A DNA stretch of 64,000 bases. It comes from Gerris lacustris (taxonomy: Eukaryota > Arthropoda > Insecta > Hemiptera > Gerridae). Each line of letters opens with the position of its first letter. Position 1 is the first letter of the stretch. The notes under the pieces are model-generated. The model saw only the letters and a list, made by a program, of their open reading frames with translations, did no database searches and had not been told where the DNA came from. The stretch covers positions 12,073,430-12,137,429 of the forward strand of contig OX578276.1 of NCBI GenBank assembly GCA_951217055.1, written 5' to 3'. The position numbers were made by a program, and so were the translations under genes. This document shows positions 1 to 12,809 of this stretch, in pieces.

Positions 1-87
1 GTTTATTTTCAGACAAATTTTTGTTTACAAAAATGTTTTAAACCTTAATTTTACTACCTTTTTGGAACACCACATCAGCATATATAA

Positions 88-123
88 GGCCTGAAGATGT
101 CCCTCTCGGGACGATATATAGCC
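88..123 (+). other. Nested hairpin with CTGAAGA box
   Basis: GGC (88-90) can pair with GCC (121-123). Inside lie CTGAAGAT, a GTCCC/GGGAC stem with a TCTC loop (99-112), and GATATATA. The same architecture recurs on the minus strand at 29979-30022. It resembles the CUGANGA and GAAA boxes of hammerhead ribozymes, but an extra base separates the box from the stem and GAAA is GATA here. I call it a hammerhead-like hairpin of a repeat family, not a proven ribozyme. Confidence 0.4.
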
Positions 124-231
124 AATTTTATAATGTAATTTTCTACACCTTACTACACCTCGTTTTGACCCAACACATATCAGCATATATACTAACAGGG
201 GACCACCACCTAATAAAATTAAAAATTAGCC

Positions 232-865
232 ATTTCACAAAACACCTATGTTTCATGTAGAAAATGCTTTTCCCAACAGTTTTAATGGTAGGTTAATGCG
301 ATCTTATCAGCTTAAAAAATAATAAAATAAAATTAATAAATAAATAAAAATACCAATCTAAATAAATAAAACAAATAATCTAAATAAAAATACTTCCTTG
401 GAAGTACATACTTATTTTTTATAACACTTATTTGAATCTACTTATTTGAATGTGGAGGTAGTCCCCTCTTCGTGGATTCCGCCCAACAACGAAGGCCTTT
501 GTCATTGGCCAAACATAAAATCCGCATCTTTAATAAATAAGATGGTTTTTCAAAAAATCCGCGCCTGAATCTAATTGAACCATTCACCAAATTAGGATAT
601 TAGATGCTGATTACAGTGAGTGGCAATTTTTAATTTGCATATTTTATGTGTTATTATTTCTATAATGATTGATAAGGATTAAAGATAAGCCCTCTTTTCC
701 CTTATTTATTAATAATTTATTTTAAGCACAAACAATTTTCCCAAAACTCCCAGGATTCATTTAGAAAATGCTTCTTCCAACAGTTTTAATGATAGGTTAA
801 TGATCTTATCAAATAAAAATACTCTCTTGCAAGTACTTTTTTTTAGAACACTATTTGAACTACAT
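232..865 (+). repeat. Diverged direct repeat pair (232-440 and 733-865) in AT-rich DNA
   Basis: The stretch around 232-310 (with TAGAAAATGCTT and AACAGTTTTAAT) returns in diverged form at 733-811. The following AAAAATACT-CTTG-AAGTAC blocks at about 387 and 820 also match. The spacing is about 500 bp. No coding sequence is visible in the first 1 kb, so this looks like an old duplicated non-coding piece of a repeat. Confidence 0.5.
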
Positions 866-997
866 TAGATAGCATTTAAAAGCATATTATTATAAGAAAA
901 TAAAAGTTCAATATTATTGAAAATTATGAATTTAATTTCTGTAAAAAAAAATAAATTAAAATTTCTGTTAATAAAAATAAAATAAAATTAATTTAAA

Positions 998-1308
998 GCT
1001 TAATCAATGGACCAGGAAGACTAATCAATGGGAAACCTCATGGAGCTGGATTGTAACCTTTTCCCCGGTTCCTGCCCAAAATGGTTTCTTAACAACAAAT
1101 TTTCAATTGAAGTAAGTCTGTATGTATAAATTGATAAAAAGCAATTCATACATACATTGTAAATTGATAAAACGCAATTTATACATACAGACCCCCATCA
1201 TTGTAAACGATGGGTTGTTCGGAAACCATTTTAGGCAGGAACCGGGGAAAAGGTTACAATCCAGCTCCATGAGGTTTCCCATTGAATAGTCTTCCTGGTC
1301 TATTGATT
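998..1308. mobile_element. Foldback MITE, about 310 bp
   Basis: The arms at about 1002-1089 and 1221-1308 are near-perfect inverted repeats. Each contains AATCAATRGACCAGGAAGAC and, further in, CCCCGGTTCCTGCC. The centre holds a second inverted repeat (GTCTGTATGTATAAATTG at 1117-1134 against its complement near 1173-1190). The 9-mer TAATTTAAA lies on both sides (989-997 and 1309-1317), so a 9-bp target duplication, as in Mutator-like elements, is possible. The local AT-richness makes that weak. There is no ORF. Confidence 0.75.
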
Positions 1309-1393
1309 TAATTTAAAAGTTTAGACTTCTTTTTACATATTATAGAATATTTTTTTAAAAATGGGCGTTTTGTAAAAAAACGCCATGTACACA

Positions 1394-1831
1394 TTATAGA
1401 AGGTCCATTGAAGGTTGATGATTTTTTAAGGCCTCAGCAACTCTTGCGGCAGAATGCCTCAGCCAATTTTTGATGTTATCTTCTACTTCTTTCAGGGAAA
1501 CTGTGAAAGTTTCCTGGATTGATCCTACAAACAAATCAAATTATAATATATTAATTAAACAAATAATTCAACAAGATTAAATAATTTAATCAATTATTTA
1601 CTGTAGTCAAATAATTTAACCAACATATATGAAACAAATTAAAATGTGCCCCATTATATGGCACTTACTTGTGATAGCTCTTGTTATTAATAGAGTGGAG
1701 AAGCATAATTTATGATGCGATTTTCCCAGCCAGTTGAACGAGGAGGCCAGATCGTTGCTGAAGGTTATGCTCAAAACTCAGGAGCACATGTTTTTAGCAT
1801 TGCTCCCCCCAACTGACTTGAAATATTGAAC
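1394..1831 (-). pseudogene. Two exons of a DUF4806-like domain, broken
   Basis: Read on the minus strand, an exon at 1831-1669 follows a pyrimidine-rich TTTTTAG acceptor and ends at a GTAAG donor. A second exon runs from 1524 to a stop at 1394-1396 after a TTTGTAG acceptor. The phases agree: 54 codons plus one base, then two bases. The conceptual product has the GG-N...FSNDLA-SFNWLGK pattern and a WLRHSA-R segment that I associate with DUF4806, a domain often found beside transposons in insects. A TGA lies in frame in the first exon, so this copy is dead. It lies downstream of the transposase at 2104-4249 on the same strand and may be the 3' part of the same element. Function unknown. Confidence 0.5.
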
Positions 1832-2103
1832 CTAAAAAGAAAGAAATTACAAACTTTCATGAAAAAAGTATACAACAGGAATGCAGAAATGAGATTAATT
1901 TTATGACATTGTGGAAGGAAATTCTGTAAATACAGGTGAACTTCAATACAGACAATAATGATAAAATAAAACTGGACATCTACATAAATGGATATGGTTT
2001 TAATTTAAAAAATGAAATTAATAAATAATGTAATACTACACCAAGAGTTTAGGTTGTACAATTCATTTTTGCAACTAAAAAAAATAACAAAACAGATAAT
2101 TTC

Positions 2104-4249
2104 TTAATTCATTGTATGGATCAGAGGTAAAACTGCAAAACCATTCTTGAAAGATAGGCTCACTAATTTACATTTAACTTGACTTAGTAAATACGTGTTT
2201 TTGGGAGAACTAGAAGATGATTTTACCATATATATATTAAGAAAAGAACTTGAACAGAGCTGTTCAAACAAGCATTTCTTATTCCATACATGACCAACTA
2301 TGTTAATTTCATTACTATTACTTTTAAAAGTAGAGTTTACTTCCACAATATCTCCTTTTGTAGTCATAAAAAAATTATCAGGAGGCAGACAACCTAAACA
2401 ATAATCTTTAAATTGAACATATTTAAACTCTTGCACATTTGATTTGCTGGGAAGGCTCACTTTTAATAAAGGAAAATTGCTATCTGCTTTAGAAATTATT
2501 TCAGAAGGAAATAAAGTTTCCCCTTGCCACCTTTTAACTATTTGCTGCAGAGGTAAACTTTTACTTTTGAGCTTAGATTTTAAAACGTGCATATAATTTT
2601 CAAATGGAAAAGCACTGCAATTTTGAATATTTAAAAAAGTATCAACATCGTCTGCAATATGCAATAGAGCATGAACATTATGGGAAACATAATCTTTGCC
2701 GTACAAGGTAGCAAAGGAATGAACAAAGTGACTCATTAGAGAAGATGAATAGCATTTAAGTTCAACTGCTCTGTCAGACAAGATGGATGTAGCAACAGTT
2801 AAGGTAAGGAAATGATAGTATTTATCATGTGTTAAAGTATTAGCTAGAGCAACAGGACCAATATAAAGTAAAAATTGTCTAAATTCAGTGGCCTTCCATC
2901 TTGGAAATTCATTAATAGATCTAGGTTGTCTTACAAATTCTTTTGGAAGTTTAAAAGATAAAATATTAGCATTAATGTTGGCAATAACTTTAGATGGAAG
3001 CCTGTGTGGTAAATCTCCTTTCAACCATGTATTAATTAGCTTTTTGACAACCCCAAGACAAATTAAGTGCATGTAGTCTAGGGGAACATTTTTAATTACA
3101 TTAAATTCAGGCAAGACAATCAAAACAGAACTTCCAACGTGGTGTTCTTCCTGTTCTTGCAAAACAATGGATTCCACTTTCAGTAGGAAAGGACACACGT
3201 TTCGAACCATAACTTCCTTCAACATCACATCTTGTGCAAGAATAAAATCCTGTATGGCCCTTAATTTGAAGGACAAAAGACTTAGCAGAAGCATCACAAA
3301 CAAAACCAATTATTGAAAGAGAAACGATTTTATTATGAATCGTTAAACCACCACAGATTAATACAACAAGTTCCTCCACTAAATCATTTAAGAATGCATT
3401 TTCATTATCAGGTTTAGAGTAACCATGATACAACCCAACTAAAAATGTTGGAAAAGAATTGCAAAATGGCCTAGCCAAAATAGGATAGAATTGGCTGCCA
3501 GAACTTTTAGAGATAGGAAGACCATCAATACCAATTAATAGATCTAACTTTGGCGGAACTTCCTCCATTTTGGAGAGTTCATAAAGTAAACCATTTTTTA
3601 GGCCAAAGTGAAAGTACTCACCAGGTGACATTTGAACCAGATCCATTTTAGATCTAGAGGTATTTAGTAAAGTTCTACAATCTGAAAGAAGATTGTCTAG
3701 TTCCTCTGAACAGGGCTTATTAGATTTTAAAAGTTTAAGCAGAGAATTTACAGCAATACGGGGTATTTTATTAGATGAAGCCTATTCAGCTAATTGAAAA
3801 GTAAAACTCTTTGGCACACTGTCTGGTTGTTGACACACACTCAATGGCAACTCAGAAATATTTGATAAAGTGGTGGTATCAGTTGAAGGAAAAGTAAGGG
3901 AAAGCATATCATCTTCAGAATCAGAAGATTTAACAGAAGACATATCATTGGAATCAAGAGAAGAGAGGGACATCACATCATCTTCAGTCCCAGTAGGTGA
4001 GACCATGCCAACACCAGAATCAAATATTAAATTATGAGCATGACCATCATCACATTGGCCACCCTCAGGATACTTATTATCTTTGTTTGATGAGCTATCA
4101 ATGTCCTGTCCTGAACTGCTCCCATAATTTAGTCCTGATGTAGACGCAACAGGATCATCATGTGCTGGCAAACCTTGCTGAGAAGGTTGCACACGTCTGC
4201 TGGCAGTTCGATCGCAAATTAAGTGACTGCTCTTCTTTTTACGAAACAT
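2104..4249 (-). pseudogene. Tnp2/CACTA-like transposase, one nonsense and one frameshift
   Basis: Three minus-strand blocks belong together. The first, 4249-3782, is an acidic serine-rich N-terminus with a basic start. It ends at a TAG (3782-3784) and reading continues in the same frame to 3107. The third block, 3309-2104, is in another frame; similarity appears to switch near 3170-3190, implying an indel. Recognisable pieces are a Cys-rich segment with HTGFYSCTRCDVEG, then PLDYMHLICLGVVKKL, then a C-terminal domain with SAFPFENYMHVLK. These resemble animal relatives of the plant Tnp2/DUF4218 transposases. The ATG at 4249 lies a few bases after a TTTTTAG acceptor-like site, so an upstream exon is possible. 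The family name is from overall resemblance only. Confidence 0.6.
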
Positions 4250-4279
4250 TTGAACCTAAAAAGTGACCAAGAATACATT

Positions 4280-5051
4280 AAGTATATACATTTAAATGTA
4301 GTATCTAAATAGCATGGTTACAAAGCCATTACAATAAGATAGATATCACTATACTTAACATTACTCAAAACAGAGACGTACACTAAGTTCGGATAGATAG
4401 GAAAGCGCATTGGCTTCATCTAATCACAATTTTGGTAGGTTCTATCATGGGTAGTTGAGCATTTGATAACTATACACTTATTACTTGTAATAAAGACTTT
4501 AAACCAGATATTTTTAAATACTTAAACAGTCCTATAAACAGATTGATACAATTTTAAGTTACAAGTCTGATATTAAATGTAGTATCTAAATAACTTGGTT
4601 ACAAAGATATTACTTACAATAAGTTAGAAATCACTAGGTTAATCATAACACAAGACAGAGAGACATACACTAAGTTCGGATAGATACTAAGCACTAACTT
4701 GCGGCTTGATCTAATCACAACTCTGGTATGTTCTATCATAGTTAAAGAGTTAAGCATTCGATATCTGTACACTTATTGCTTTGTAATAATAATGCCTTCA
4801 GACCAAGGATTATTAAATACTAAAACAGCCCTATCAACAGATTTCAAGTTACAAGTCTGATATTAAATGTAGTATCTAAATAACTTGGTTACAAAGCTAT
4901 TACTTACAATAAGTTAGAAATCACTAGGTTAAGCATATAGCACAAGACAGAGAGACATACACTAAGTTCGGATAGATACTAAGCACTAACTTGCGGCTTG
5001 ATCTAATCACAACTCTGGTATGTTCTATCATAGTTAAAGAGTTAAGCATTC
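4280..5051 (+). repeat. ~290-bp tandem repeat, left block
   Basis: Units share GCATTCGATATCTGTACAC, AAATGTAGTATCTAAATAAC and CTAAGTTCGGATAGATA. Successive GCATT landmarks at 4459, 4754 and 5046 give a period near 292-295 bp. The first unit is more diverged. The array resumes at 15727 after the BEL insertion, and the junction unit is cut exactly at CATTC. No coding sequence is seen. Confidence 0.85.
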
Positions 5052-5318
5052 TGTTAGGAAGTGGTAGTAGCTGGTGCTCCCGTGAATCCTAGTTAGAGTA
5101 GTGGGGGACTTTGTCTCCCCCTCTCTTTACCTTACCTCTAGTATCCCACCCTTCCTTGTTTCTAGTTCAGTCTTACTTCAGAGTCTTAACTACATTCATG
5201 CACACACTACTTCCATTCTTTACAGTCCGCTTCCTATATTTTTTTTATTATACCATTTCTTTTACAATCTCAATCTCTATCCAAATGTGTTTTTACTTAT
5301 TCAATCCACATCCATCCA
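5052..5318 (+). repeat. 5' LTR of the BEL/Pao element
   Basis: It starts TGTTAGGAAGTGG and ends CCACATCCATCCA. It recurs at 14180-14335 plus 15616-15726. The two visible differences are near the 5' end (GCTGGTGC against GCTAGTGC, and CCTAGTTAG against CCTACTTAG). The LTR should carry the promoter and polyadenylation site; none is singled out with confidence. Confidence 0.95.
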
Positions 5319-5324
5319 TAATTT

Positions 5325-5337
5325 TGGTCCATTGGCC
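5325..5337 (+). promoter_or_regulatory. Primer-binding site, tRNA-Gly-like
   Basis: TGGTCCATTGGCC begins seven bases after the LTR. It matches the complement of the 3' end of tRNA-Gly(GCC), TGGTGCATTGGCC, at 12 of 13 positions. The position and the leading TGG are as expected for minus-strand priming. The tRNA identity rests on my memory of the tRNA sequence, not on a search. Confidence 0.65.
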
Positions 5338-5789
5338 CTGATACTAGTGGTCTTCCTTCTTCCGAACAATTATTTAATTGAAACTAAACTTTTTTAATCC
5401 AAGTGTTTTGATAATCCAATTTAAGTAAACGGTTTATTATAGTGTGTGTGTAGTATAGCCTAATTCCGTTACACCGGTTTTGTGTGTGTTTTATCCATGT
5501 TTATTGACGTTTAAATTACGTTTACCGGTAATTTACGAACTGTTTTGTTTTTTAAAGTCCGTTGTTGTAAGTGCAAAGACTTTCTACTTCAAGAAGCCTA
5601 TCCAAGAAAACTTTATAGTTATGATCCAAGAACTAGTTCGTATCAAATCTGTGAGTTTTGTTTTACAATTACTTTTTATGTGCCTCTCATAACTACAAGG
5701 TATTTATTTTATTTTATCTTATTTTTAAGTTCTTTTTTTACATTGTCATTATGCCTCCTAAAAAACAAAGACAATCCAAACACTAAGAA

Positions 5790-7259
5790 ATGGAAGTGAG
5801 TAATGATAATGACGTGTTAAAATCCTTGTTAACACGTAAAAACCATATTGAGGCACAACTTGCACGGTTTGAAAATTTTATTAAGACTTGTAATAATGAC
5901 ATTGATAAAGAGCAAGTTGCGATTAGACATGATCGTCTTATTCCTATCCTATCCAATTACGAAGAGATCGTGCAGGATCTAGAAATGTGTAGTGTAGATA
6001 AAAAAGATTATTATGATGAGGTGGAAGAGTTCGAGTCCAAATACTTTGCTGCCTTAGCGGCGTATCGCTCTTTGTTGAACCCCCCTATCTGTTTAGCTAG
6101 AAGTCCCTTATCAGCTGACACCCCAGAACCTTCCGTGAAATCTTTTAATCTCTCACCGCCTAGACCCACTTCTTGTGTTCAGCCTTGCTCTACAAATAAA
6201 ACTTTAAAGTCAATAAAACTCCCAGAAATTAAATTACCCACTTTTTCGGGAGATTTTAAATCCTGGACTTCATTTAAAGATAATTTTACTTCCCTTATTC
6301 ATACTAATTCTTCTATGGCTAATACAATGAAAATGCATTACCTAAAATCATGTTTAACGTCTGACGCTTATGATTTAATTGATAACCTCCCTATCACTGA
6401 CGCTAATTATTTGACAGCTTGGGAAATAGTAACTACCCGCTACGATAATAAAAGATTAATATCTAGCAGTCATGTTGAAACTTTGATTAACCTTCCTAAA
6501 ATGAAATCAGATTCATTTAAAGAACTTTCTGAGTTACACAATGAGTATTTCAAACATATCAGAGCATTAAGATCCTTAAATGAACAAGTAGAACAATCAG
6601 ATTTTATACTTGTTCCATTGATTATTTCCAAATTAGACAAAAAACTGGTTAAGCGGTTTGAAGAAACCTTTACTGGTCACATTCCTACCCTATCAGATAT
6701 AGACAATTTTTTAATTAAACAATTGAATATTCTCCAGACTTCTTTTAATATTAATACCAATTCAATTCCTGTTTCATCAGCCAATAGTCATCAACATAAT
6801 AAATTTTCCTATAAAAACAATTATACCGCCAATCCTACAAAGAATTTCAAACCGAATCAAAGTTTCGTAGAGACTCATAACCGATCATTACCATCTATCG
6901 AGACAAATCCTATTAAAAGGCCTGACATTTCTGAATCTAAATGGAAATATCCTTGTGTAATTTGTAACCAACGTCATAGAATTTACTTATGTCCTTCATT
7001 CAATGCCTTAAGTATCCCTCAACGATTAAGTAAAATTAAAGAGAAAAATTTATGTTTAAATTGCTTTCACAAACATCCTGTAGAATCATGTTTTTGCACT
7101 AGGAGGTGTTTTAACTGTGGGTTAAAACATCATACCCTGTTGTGTACGAATAAAATTAATCAGCCATCCTCTAAAGGAGTACAAAATTCTTCATTAACCA
7201 ACACATCGACTCATCCAAACATTGCTATGTGTACCCGAGACAATGTAACTAATCACTAA
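5790..7259 (+). pseudogene. BEL/Pao gag (DUF1759) with zinc knuckles, ends at an in-frame stop
   Basis: The 489-residue frame begins with a helical N-terminus. It then has a DUF1759-type gag core (about residues 145-310, with LPTFSGDFKSWTSFKDNF) and a Cys/His-rich tail (about 385-465) with CVICNQRH, CLNCFHKHPVESC and CFNCGLKHHTLLC, likely nucleic-acid-binding knuckles. Gag would coat the RNA in cytoplasmic particles. The TAA at 7257-7259 is followed in the same frame by the protease, so in a working copy gag and pol would form one polyprotein; here the stop is probably a lesion. An 11-codon upstream ORF (5752-5787, MPPKKQRQSKH) lies just before this ATG in another frame and may be the remnant of the original start. 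Confidence 0.85.
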
Positions 7260-8330
7260 GTATTACTGGCCACCGCGTTAGTTAATATTGGTTCGTCTTC
7301 TAATTCCTGTTCTTTGCCAGCTCGTTGTTTGCTCGACAGTGGTTCTCAGGGAAACTTTATATCATCATCGTTAGCCCAGCAATTAAACTTAAAACGCAAT
7401 AAAGTTTTTGCTCCAATCCAAGGTATCGGTCAGTCACAATCTGTGGTACATTACTGTGTTACTGCAGTAATACAATCTCGATTCAATGGTTATAATATAC
7501 CTCTTCATTTTTATGTCCTTCCTAGTATCACAGGAAATCTTCCACAATCTCATGTTGATTCTTCATCTTGGTGTTTACCACCTGACATTTCCTTAGCCGA
7601 TCCTACTTTTAATATTCCGTCGAAAATTGACTTATTACTCGGAGCGGAGGTATCCTATGATATTTTTTCTGGTAAACAAATCAAAGTTAATGATGAAATT
7701 CCAATTATTTATGACACTAAGTTAGGACATGTCCTAGCTGGCAAGTACCTATATTCTGAATTAAACCATCACAAATGCCTTACAATCCAAATAGATCAAA
7801 GTTTAGACTTACAGCTATCCAAGTTTTGGGAACTTGAAGAAATTAAAGGTACCCAAAAGCTGTCACTTCAAGATCAGAAAGTTGAAGAGTATTATAACTC
7901 CACGGTATCCCGCGATTCCTCAGGACGTTATGTAGTTAGTTTGCCTTTCAAAGTAAACCCCTCAGCTCTAGGTAACTCTTCCGAATCAGCTCTTCGTAAG
8001 TTTTTATCACTCGAACGTAAGTTAATTAATAATCCAGATCTTTATCAACAGTATAAATCATTTATCCAAGAGTATATTACATTAGGTCATATGAGAAAAC
8101 TCTCCTCTGATGAAGTAAGCACAATCCAATCCTCTTCTCATTATTTTATTCCTCACAGAGAGGTAATCAAAGACGACAGTCTGACTACAAAGATCAGAGT
8201 TGTTTTTAATGCTTCTATGCCTACCTCTAGCGGAAAGTCTTTAAATCCTAGAATCAGGACCCGCTCTTCAACAAGAGGCTTTTACAATATTACTCCGTTT
8301 CCGATCGCATTTGTTTGTATTAACAGCTGA
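7260..8330 (+). pseudogene. BEL/Pao protease and start of reverse transcriptase
   Basis: This stretch is in the same frame as gag. The aspartic-protease motif LLDSGSQGNF lies near 7330. PSKIDLLLGAEV marks the end of the protease, and the linker into the RT N-terminus reaches RVVFNASMPTSSGKSLN near 8230. At about 8243-8250 the similarity moves to another frame, so a short frameshift tail leads to the TGA at 8328-8330. The protease would process the polyprotein. It is inactive in cis because of the gag stop before it and the frameshift after it. Confidence 0.8.
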
Positions 8331-9996
8331 CGCTGAGAAAATGTACAGGCAATTCCTTATTTCAGATTCCGATATTCCTTTTCAACTTATATATTGGTGA
8401 GATGATTCCTCTGAGGAAATCAGTGTTTATGCGTTATTAACAGTCACTTACGGAACAAAGAGTGCTCCCTATCTAGCTTTGAGATCCCTCCGCCAACTAG
8501 CTTACGATGAAGCTAAATCATTTCCACATGCTGCTTCGTGTCTTCTCGAAGACACTTATGTCGATGACATTTTAACAGGAACTGATACCCTTATAGAATT
8601 GGAAAACTTACAAAAAGAATTAGTCGCACTACTTGATAAAGGTGGACTAAAACTTCGCAAATTTTGTTCTAATAATAAATCCTTTTTAGAATCCTTAAAA
8701 AACATTAATTCTGATCCCGTTTTCTCTTTAGATTTAACAAAAGATGAAGGAATAAAAACACTAGGTGTCACTTGGATCCCTTCTGAAGACGTCTTCAAGT
8801 TTAAAGTAAATTTTCCAACAGAGTTTCTAGTCACTAAAAGGTCCGTGTTGTCTCAGATTTCAAAAATATACGATCCCTTAGGTCTCCTCGGCCCTTTAAT
8901 CTCTAGAGCAAAGATATTTATTCAACTCCTTTGGTGTGACAAAATTGAATGGGATGATATTTTATCCAAAGATTTAGCTGATAAATGGTTATCATACATT
9001 TCTGACTTATCCAACATCCAAAACATTGAAATTCCAAGGTATTTTATAAATTCCTCCTTACATCCAGACGCTTTAGAGATACACGCTTTCTGTGATGCAA
9101 GTGAACTCGCTTTTGGTGCTTGCATTTATATCAAATCTATCTTTCATGGTCAATCTCCTCAGTGTAATTTATTGTGTTCAAAATCCAAGGTCGCTCCCAT
9201 AAAAAAGATTTCTCTTCCACGCCTCGAATTATGTGCTGCTCTAATATTAAGTAAACTATTCAAGAAAGTACTCGATACTTTGCCTAAATTGAAATTAAGA
9301 CGTATTTATTTTTGGTCGGACTCTACAATAGTGTTACATTGGATCGCTGGAGAGTCATCAAAGTGGAAAACATTTGTTAGCAACCGGGTTGCAACTATCC
9401 AACACCTCACTTATTCTGGTTCTTGGTTTCATGTCCAAAGTAAGGATAACCCTAGTGATCTCCTATCTCGAGGCTCTGATCCACTCACATTTATTAATCG
9501 ATTATCATTTTGGTTGCATGGTCCTACATGGTTACTCGACCAAGTTTCGTTTTCAACACCAATCCTAGATCCAACCTTTGAACCACCGGAAATTAAACCT
9601 TCTCCAATAAATATTCTGGTGGCTATTCCCAACAATTCTTTAAGCAATTTAATTGACTTAACTCGTTTCTCCTCTTGGTCTAAACTTTATAAGACTGTTG
9701 CATTTGTTCTAAGATTTATTAAGAATTGTAAATATCCTAACCAAAAATTAAATTTGCTTGAGTTAACTGCATCTGAAGTTCATGAGGCTCACACTGTAAT
9801 TTTACAAACTTATCAACCTTGCATGTCCCCTTCAGAATACCAAAATCTTACCAAAGGTCAGCCTTTATGTCAAAACTCCAATATTCTTGCCCTTACTCCG
9901 TTTCTTGATGATAAACATTTAATTCGTGTTGGTGGTCGTTTACAAAACAATTCAACATTGACATTTGACGAAAAACATCCTATCCTACTTAAAGAT
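8250..9996 (+). pseudogene. BEL/Pao reverse transcriptase and RNase H, interrupted
   Basis: After the frameshift, RT similarity continues to a TGA at 8398-8400, apparently an Arg codon lost by CGA to TGA. It then stays open to the LINE insertion at 9997. The catalytic YVDD is encoded at 8557-8568. RNase H follows with FCDASELAFGACIY (around 9090), LPRLELCAAL and WSDSTIVLHW (around 9315), then SKDNPSDLLSRG. The end, around FDEKHPILLKD, is the zinc-binding lead-in to integrase and is continued after the LINE at 12847. The domain order RT, RNase H, integrase is standard for the family. Confidence 0.85.
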
Positions 9997-12809
9997 TACT
10001 TATTTTCATTTCCGAAACCGGGTTTGACTCAACATCTCTTAACTGCAATTTCTTTCCCTGTAATTATAATGTCGAACGCTGTGACAGGAACCGTATAATC
10101 TCCAGATGTTTAGATGGGGGCGGAGTCTGTACAGCGATAAAAAGCTCTTACAGATATAAAAGACGTTTAGACCTTGAGTCAAGTCAAATCGAGTGTGTCT
10201 GGATTGAGCTATTTCTGCCAAATACAAAGCCTTTGTTAATCGGTAACCACTACCTTCCGGACCATCTGGACAGCAATGAATTACTTCTTTATATACAAAA
10301 CCTCATAGATTTACTTCCCTGCAACTCTCCAACCCTTTTAGTCGGTGATTTTAATATCCCCAAAATGGATTGGACAAATTTTATCTATAGCGGCCCCTCT
10401 TCTAAACTTTCTCGAGCATCACACCTGTCATTGCTGTGTCAATCTCTAAGTTTGCAACAATATAACCTCATCAATAACTCAAATGATGTAACTCTTGATC
10501 TCGTCTTTTCAAATTTCCCGTCCCAGGTTACCCGCTGCAGCGAACCATTAGTTCGCGAAGATAGTCACCATCCATCACTTGTTATCACTCTCATTAAAAT
10601 GTCGGCGTCTTCTTCTAAATTAAAAACCAGCTTCTCTTTCGTCAATTACAAAAAGGGAGATTATGAATCACTTCTAAATTTCTATTCGAGAATCGACTGG
10701 TCTCTTGTTGAGAAAGAATTGAATATTGACAGTAAAGTAAAAATCCTAACTGAAATAGTGCAAGAAGGTATAACGCAATTTATTCCGATGGGTGTAGTAA
10801 AGCGAAATAAGTACCCTTTGTGGTTCTCTAAGGAGCTCATATACTATATAAGCAAGAAAAATTACTACCGCAGGAAGCATAGCAAAACTAAGAAACATAT
10901 ATATCTTAATCTACACCGGATCTACCAACGCTTATTCAAACAACTTTTCAAATCTGATCTCCGCCGACATAGGCATGAACTCGACCTATCCCTCAGAAAA
11001 AATACTAACCTTTTTTGGAGAGAAGTAAAGACGATGCAAGGATCTAATCAACGAACTTCCTTCTGCCTCGCCACCGCCGATGGAATCATATCCGACCCTC
11101 CTGCTGTGTCTAAGGCGTTCGCTCAACACTTCGCCTCCGTCTTTCCTCATTCACCGACTATTTCTAAATCAGTTACTGGACCAATATCCCCATTTTCTCT
11201 CTCCACAAATCAGGATCCTCAGTATATCCATATTCCCGTCATTACTTCCACACACGTCCTTGAATCTATATCCACCTTAAAATCATCCTATTCTTGTGGC
11301 TCTGACAATATTCCAAGTTTTTTAGTAAAAAAGTTCGCATCCGTATTCGCCCCAATTCTCGCTTCTACATTTAATTGTTGTCTTGGTTCTTCGACTTTTC
11401 CTTCCCTCTGGAATCAAGCACTTATTGTCCCGATATTTAAATCAGGTGATCGCTCCGATGTTAAAAACTACAGACCCATATCAATTTGTAATGTTTTTTC
11501 TAAAGTCTTCGAACGCACCCTACATTCCTATTTATCCTCCTTAATCTACCCTCTTCTTAATCATCGCCAACATGGCTTTGTTCCAAATAAATCTACTACC
11601 AGCAACTTGCTATCTTTCTTATCTTATCTCGGTCCAACTGTTTCTAAAGGTTCCCAGGTAGATGCAGTTTTCTTTGATTTCAGTAAAGCTTTTGACCTTG
11701 TTAACCATTCCATCCTTATCAACAAACTTACGTCTCTTTCTTTTCATCCCCAATTAGTATCTTTTTTTAGCAGCTATTTATCAAACAGAACTTGTCAAGT
11801 CAAAATAAGCAGCCACCTTTCGAAATCTTACTACGCTTATTCAGGAGTCCATCAAGGATCAATTCTAGGCCCGTTGCTGTTTCTTGTTTTCATTAACGAC
11901 TTATGCGAAGTGATTAAATGTCCCTTCCTATTGTTTGCGGACGACTTAAAAATATTTTTAAAGGTTGATTCTCTTTCCTCTTGTCAAATTCTTCAGAATG
12001 AAATCGATGTCATATCTACGTGGTGTAAAACAAATAAAATGATTATCAATACCGATAAAACATCTTTCATATCGTTCTCACGACGTCGACACCCTTTGCA
12101 ATACAAATATATTCTTGATGGCACCATTCTCACCCGCTCCGATTCTGTTTGTGATCTTGGTATTATATTAGATTCAAGACTTAAGTTCGATCTGTATATA
12201 AACTCAATAGTTACTAAAGCTTCTCAGCGTCTTGGTCTTATCCGTAAAATCAGTTACCATCTTTCACTAGAGTGCTTCCAATGTCTTTATGTTTCTCTTG
12301 TCAGGCCTCTCCTTGAATATGCTGTGCCGGTTTGGAATAATCTCGCTTTGATCCGCTCGGATCAAATCGAGAGAGTCCAGCGGCTTTTTGTGCGGATCTG
12401 CTATCTTCGATATTTCTTCAGGAGAGTCTACTACTCATATGAGCATTTATCTGAGAGACTTGAACTCTCGCCTTTGCGCCAGAGGAGAAAAGCCTATGAA
12501 ATATTGTATCTCTCGAAGGCCCTTAATGGTGAGTTGCGCTGTGAGGAAGTTGCCTCTCAAGTTGTGGTTCTACCTGTTGGACGTCGAGCTAGCAGGTTTG
12601 CGTATATCAGGCAGATATCTGACATGTGTCCTTTAGTCCGTTCCGTCCATGGTCTGAATTCCCTGTGCCGTACTAACAGTAATGTCCAAGTCTCTACCTT
12701 ATCTAAACTTAAATCCATTCTATCCCTCCTTTCCCATGGCCAGTAATGTTTACTAATTAAGTAAACTTCTTGAGCGCTTATCTCGTGGCTGTATGGCTGC
12801 ATAAGGCTC

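Noticed and set aside
88..123. Canonical hammerhead ribozyme
   Set aside because: GAAA is changed to GATA, an extra base lies between CTGAAGA and the stem, and the outer stem is two-stranded rather than a three-way junction. Kept only as a hammerhead-like hairpin.
5101..5397. 98-codon ORF at the BEL 5' end
   Set aside because: It is within the LTR and leader, recurs in the 3' LTR, and has biased T-rich composition.
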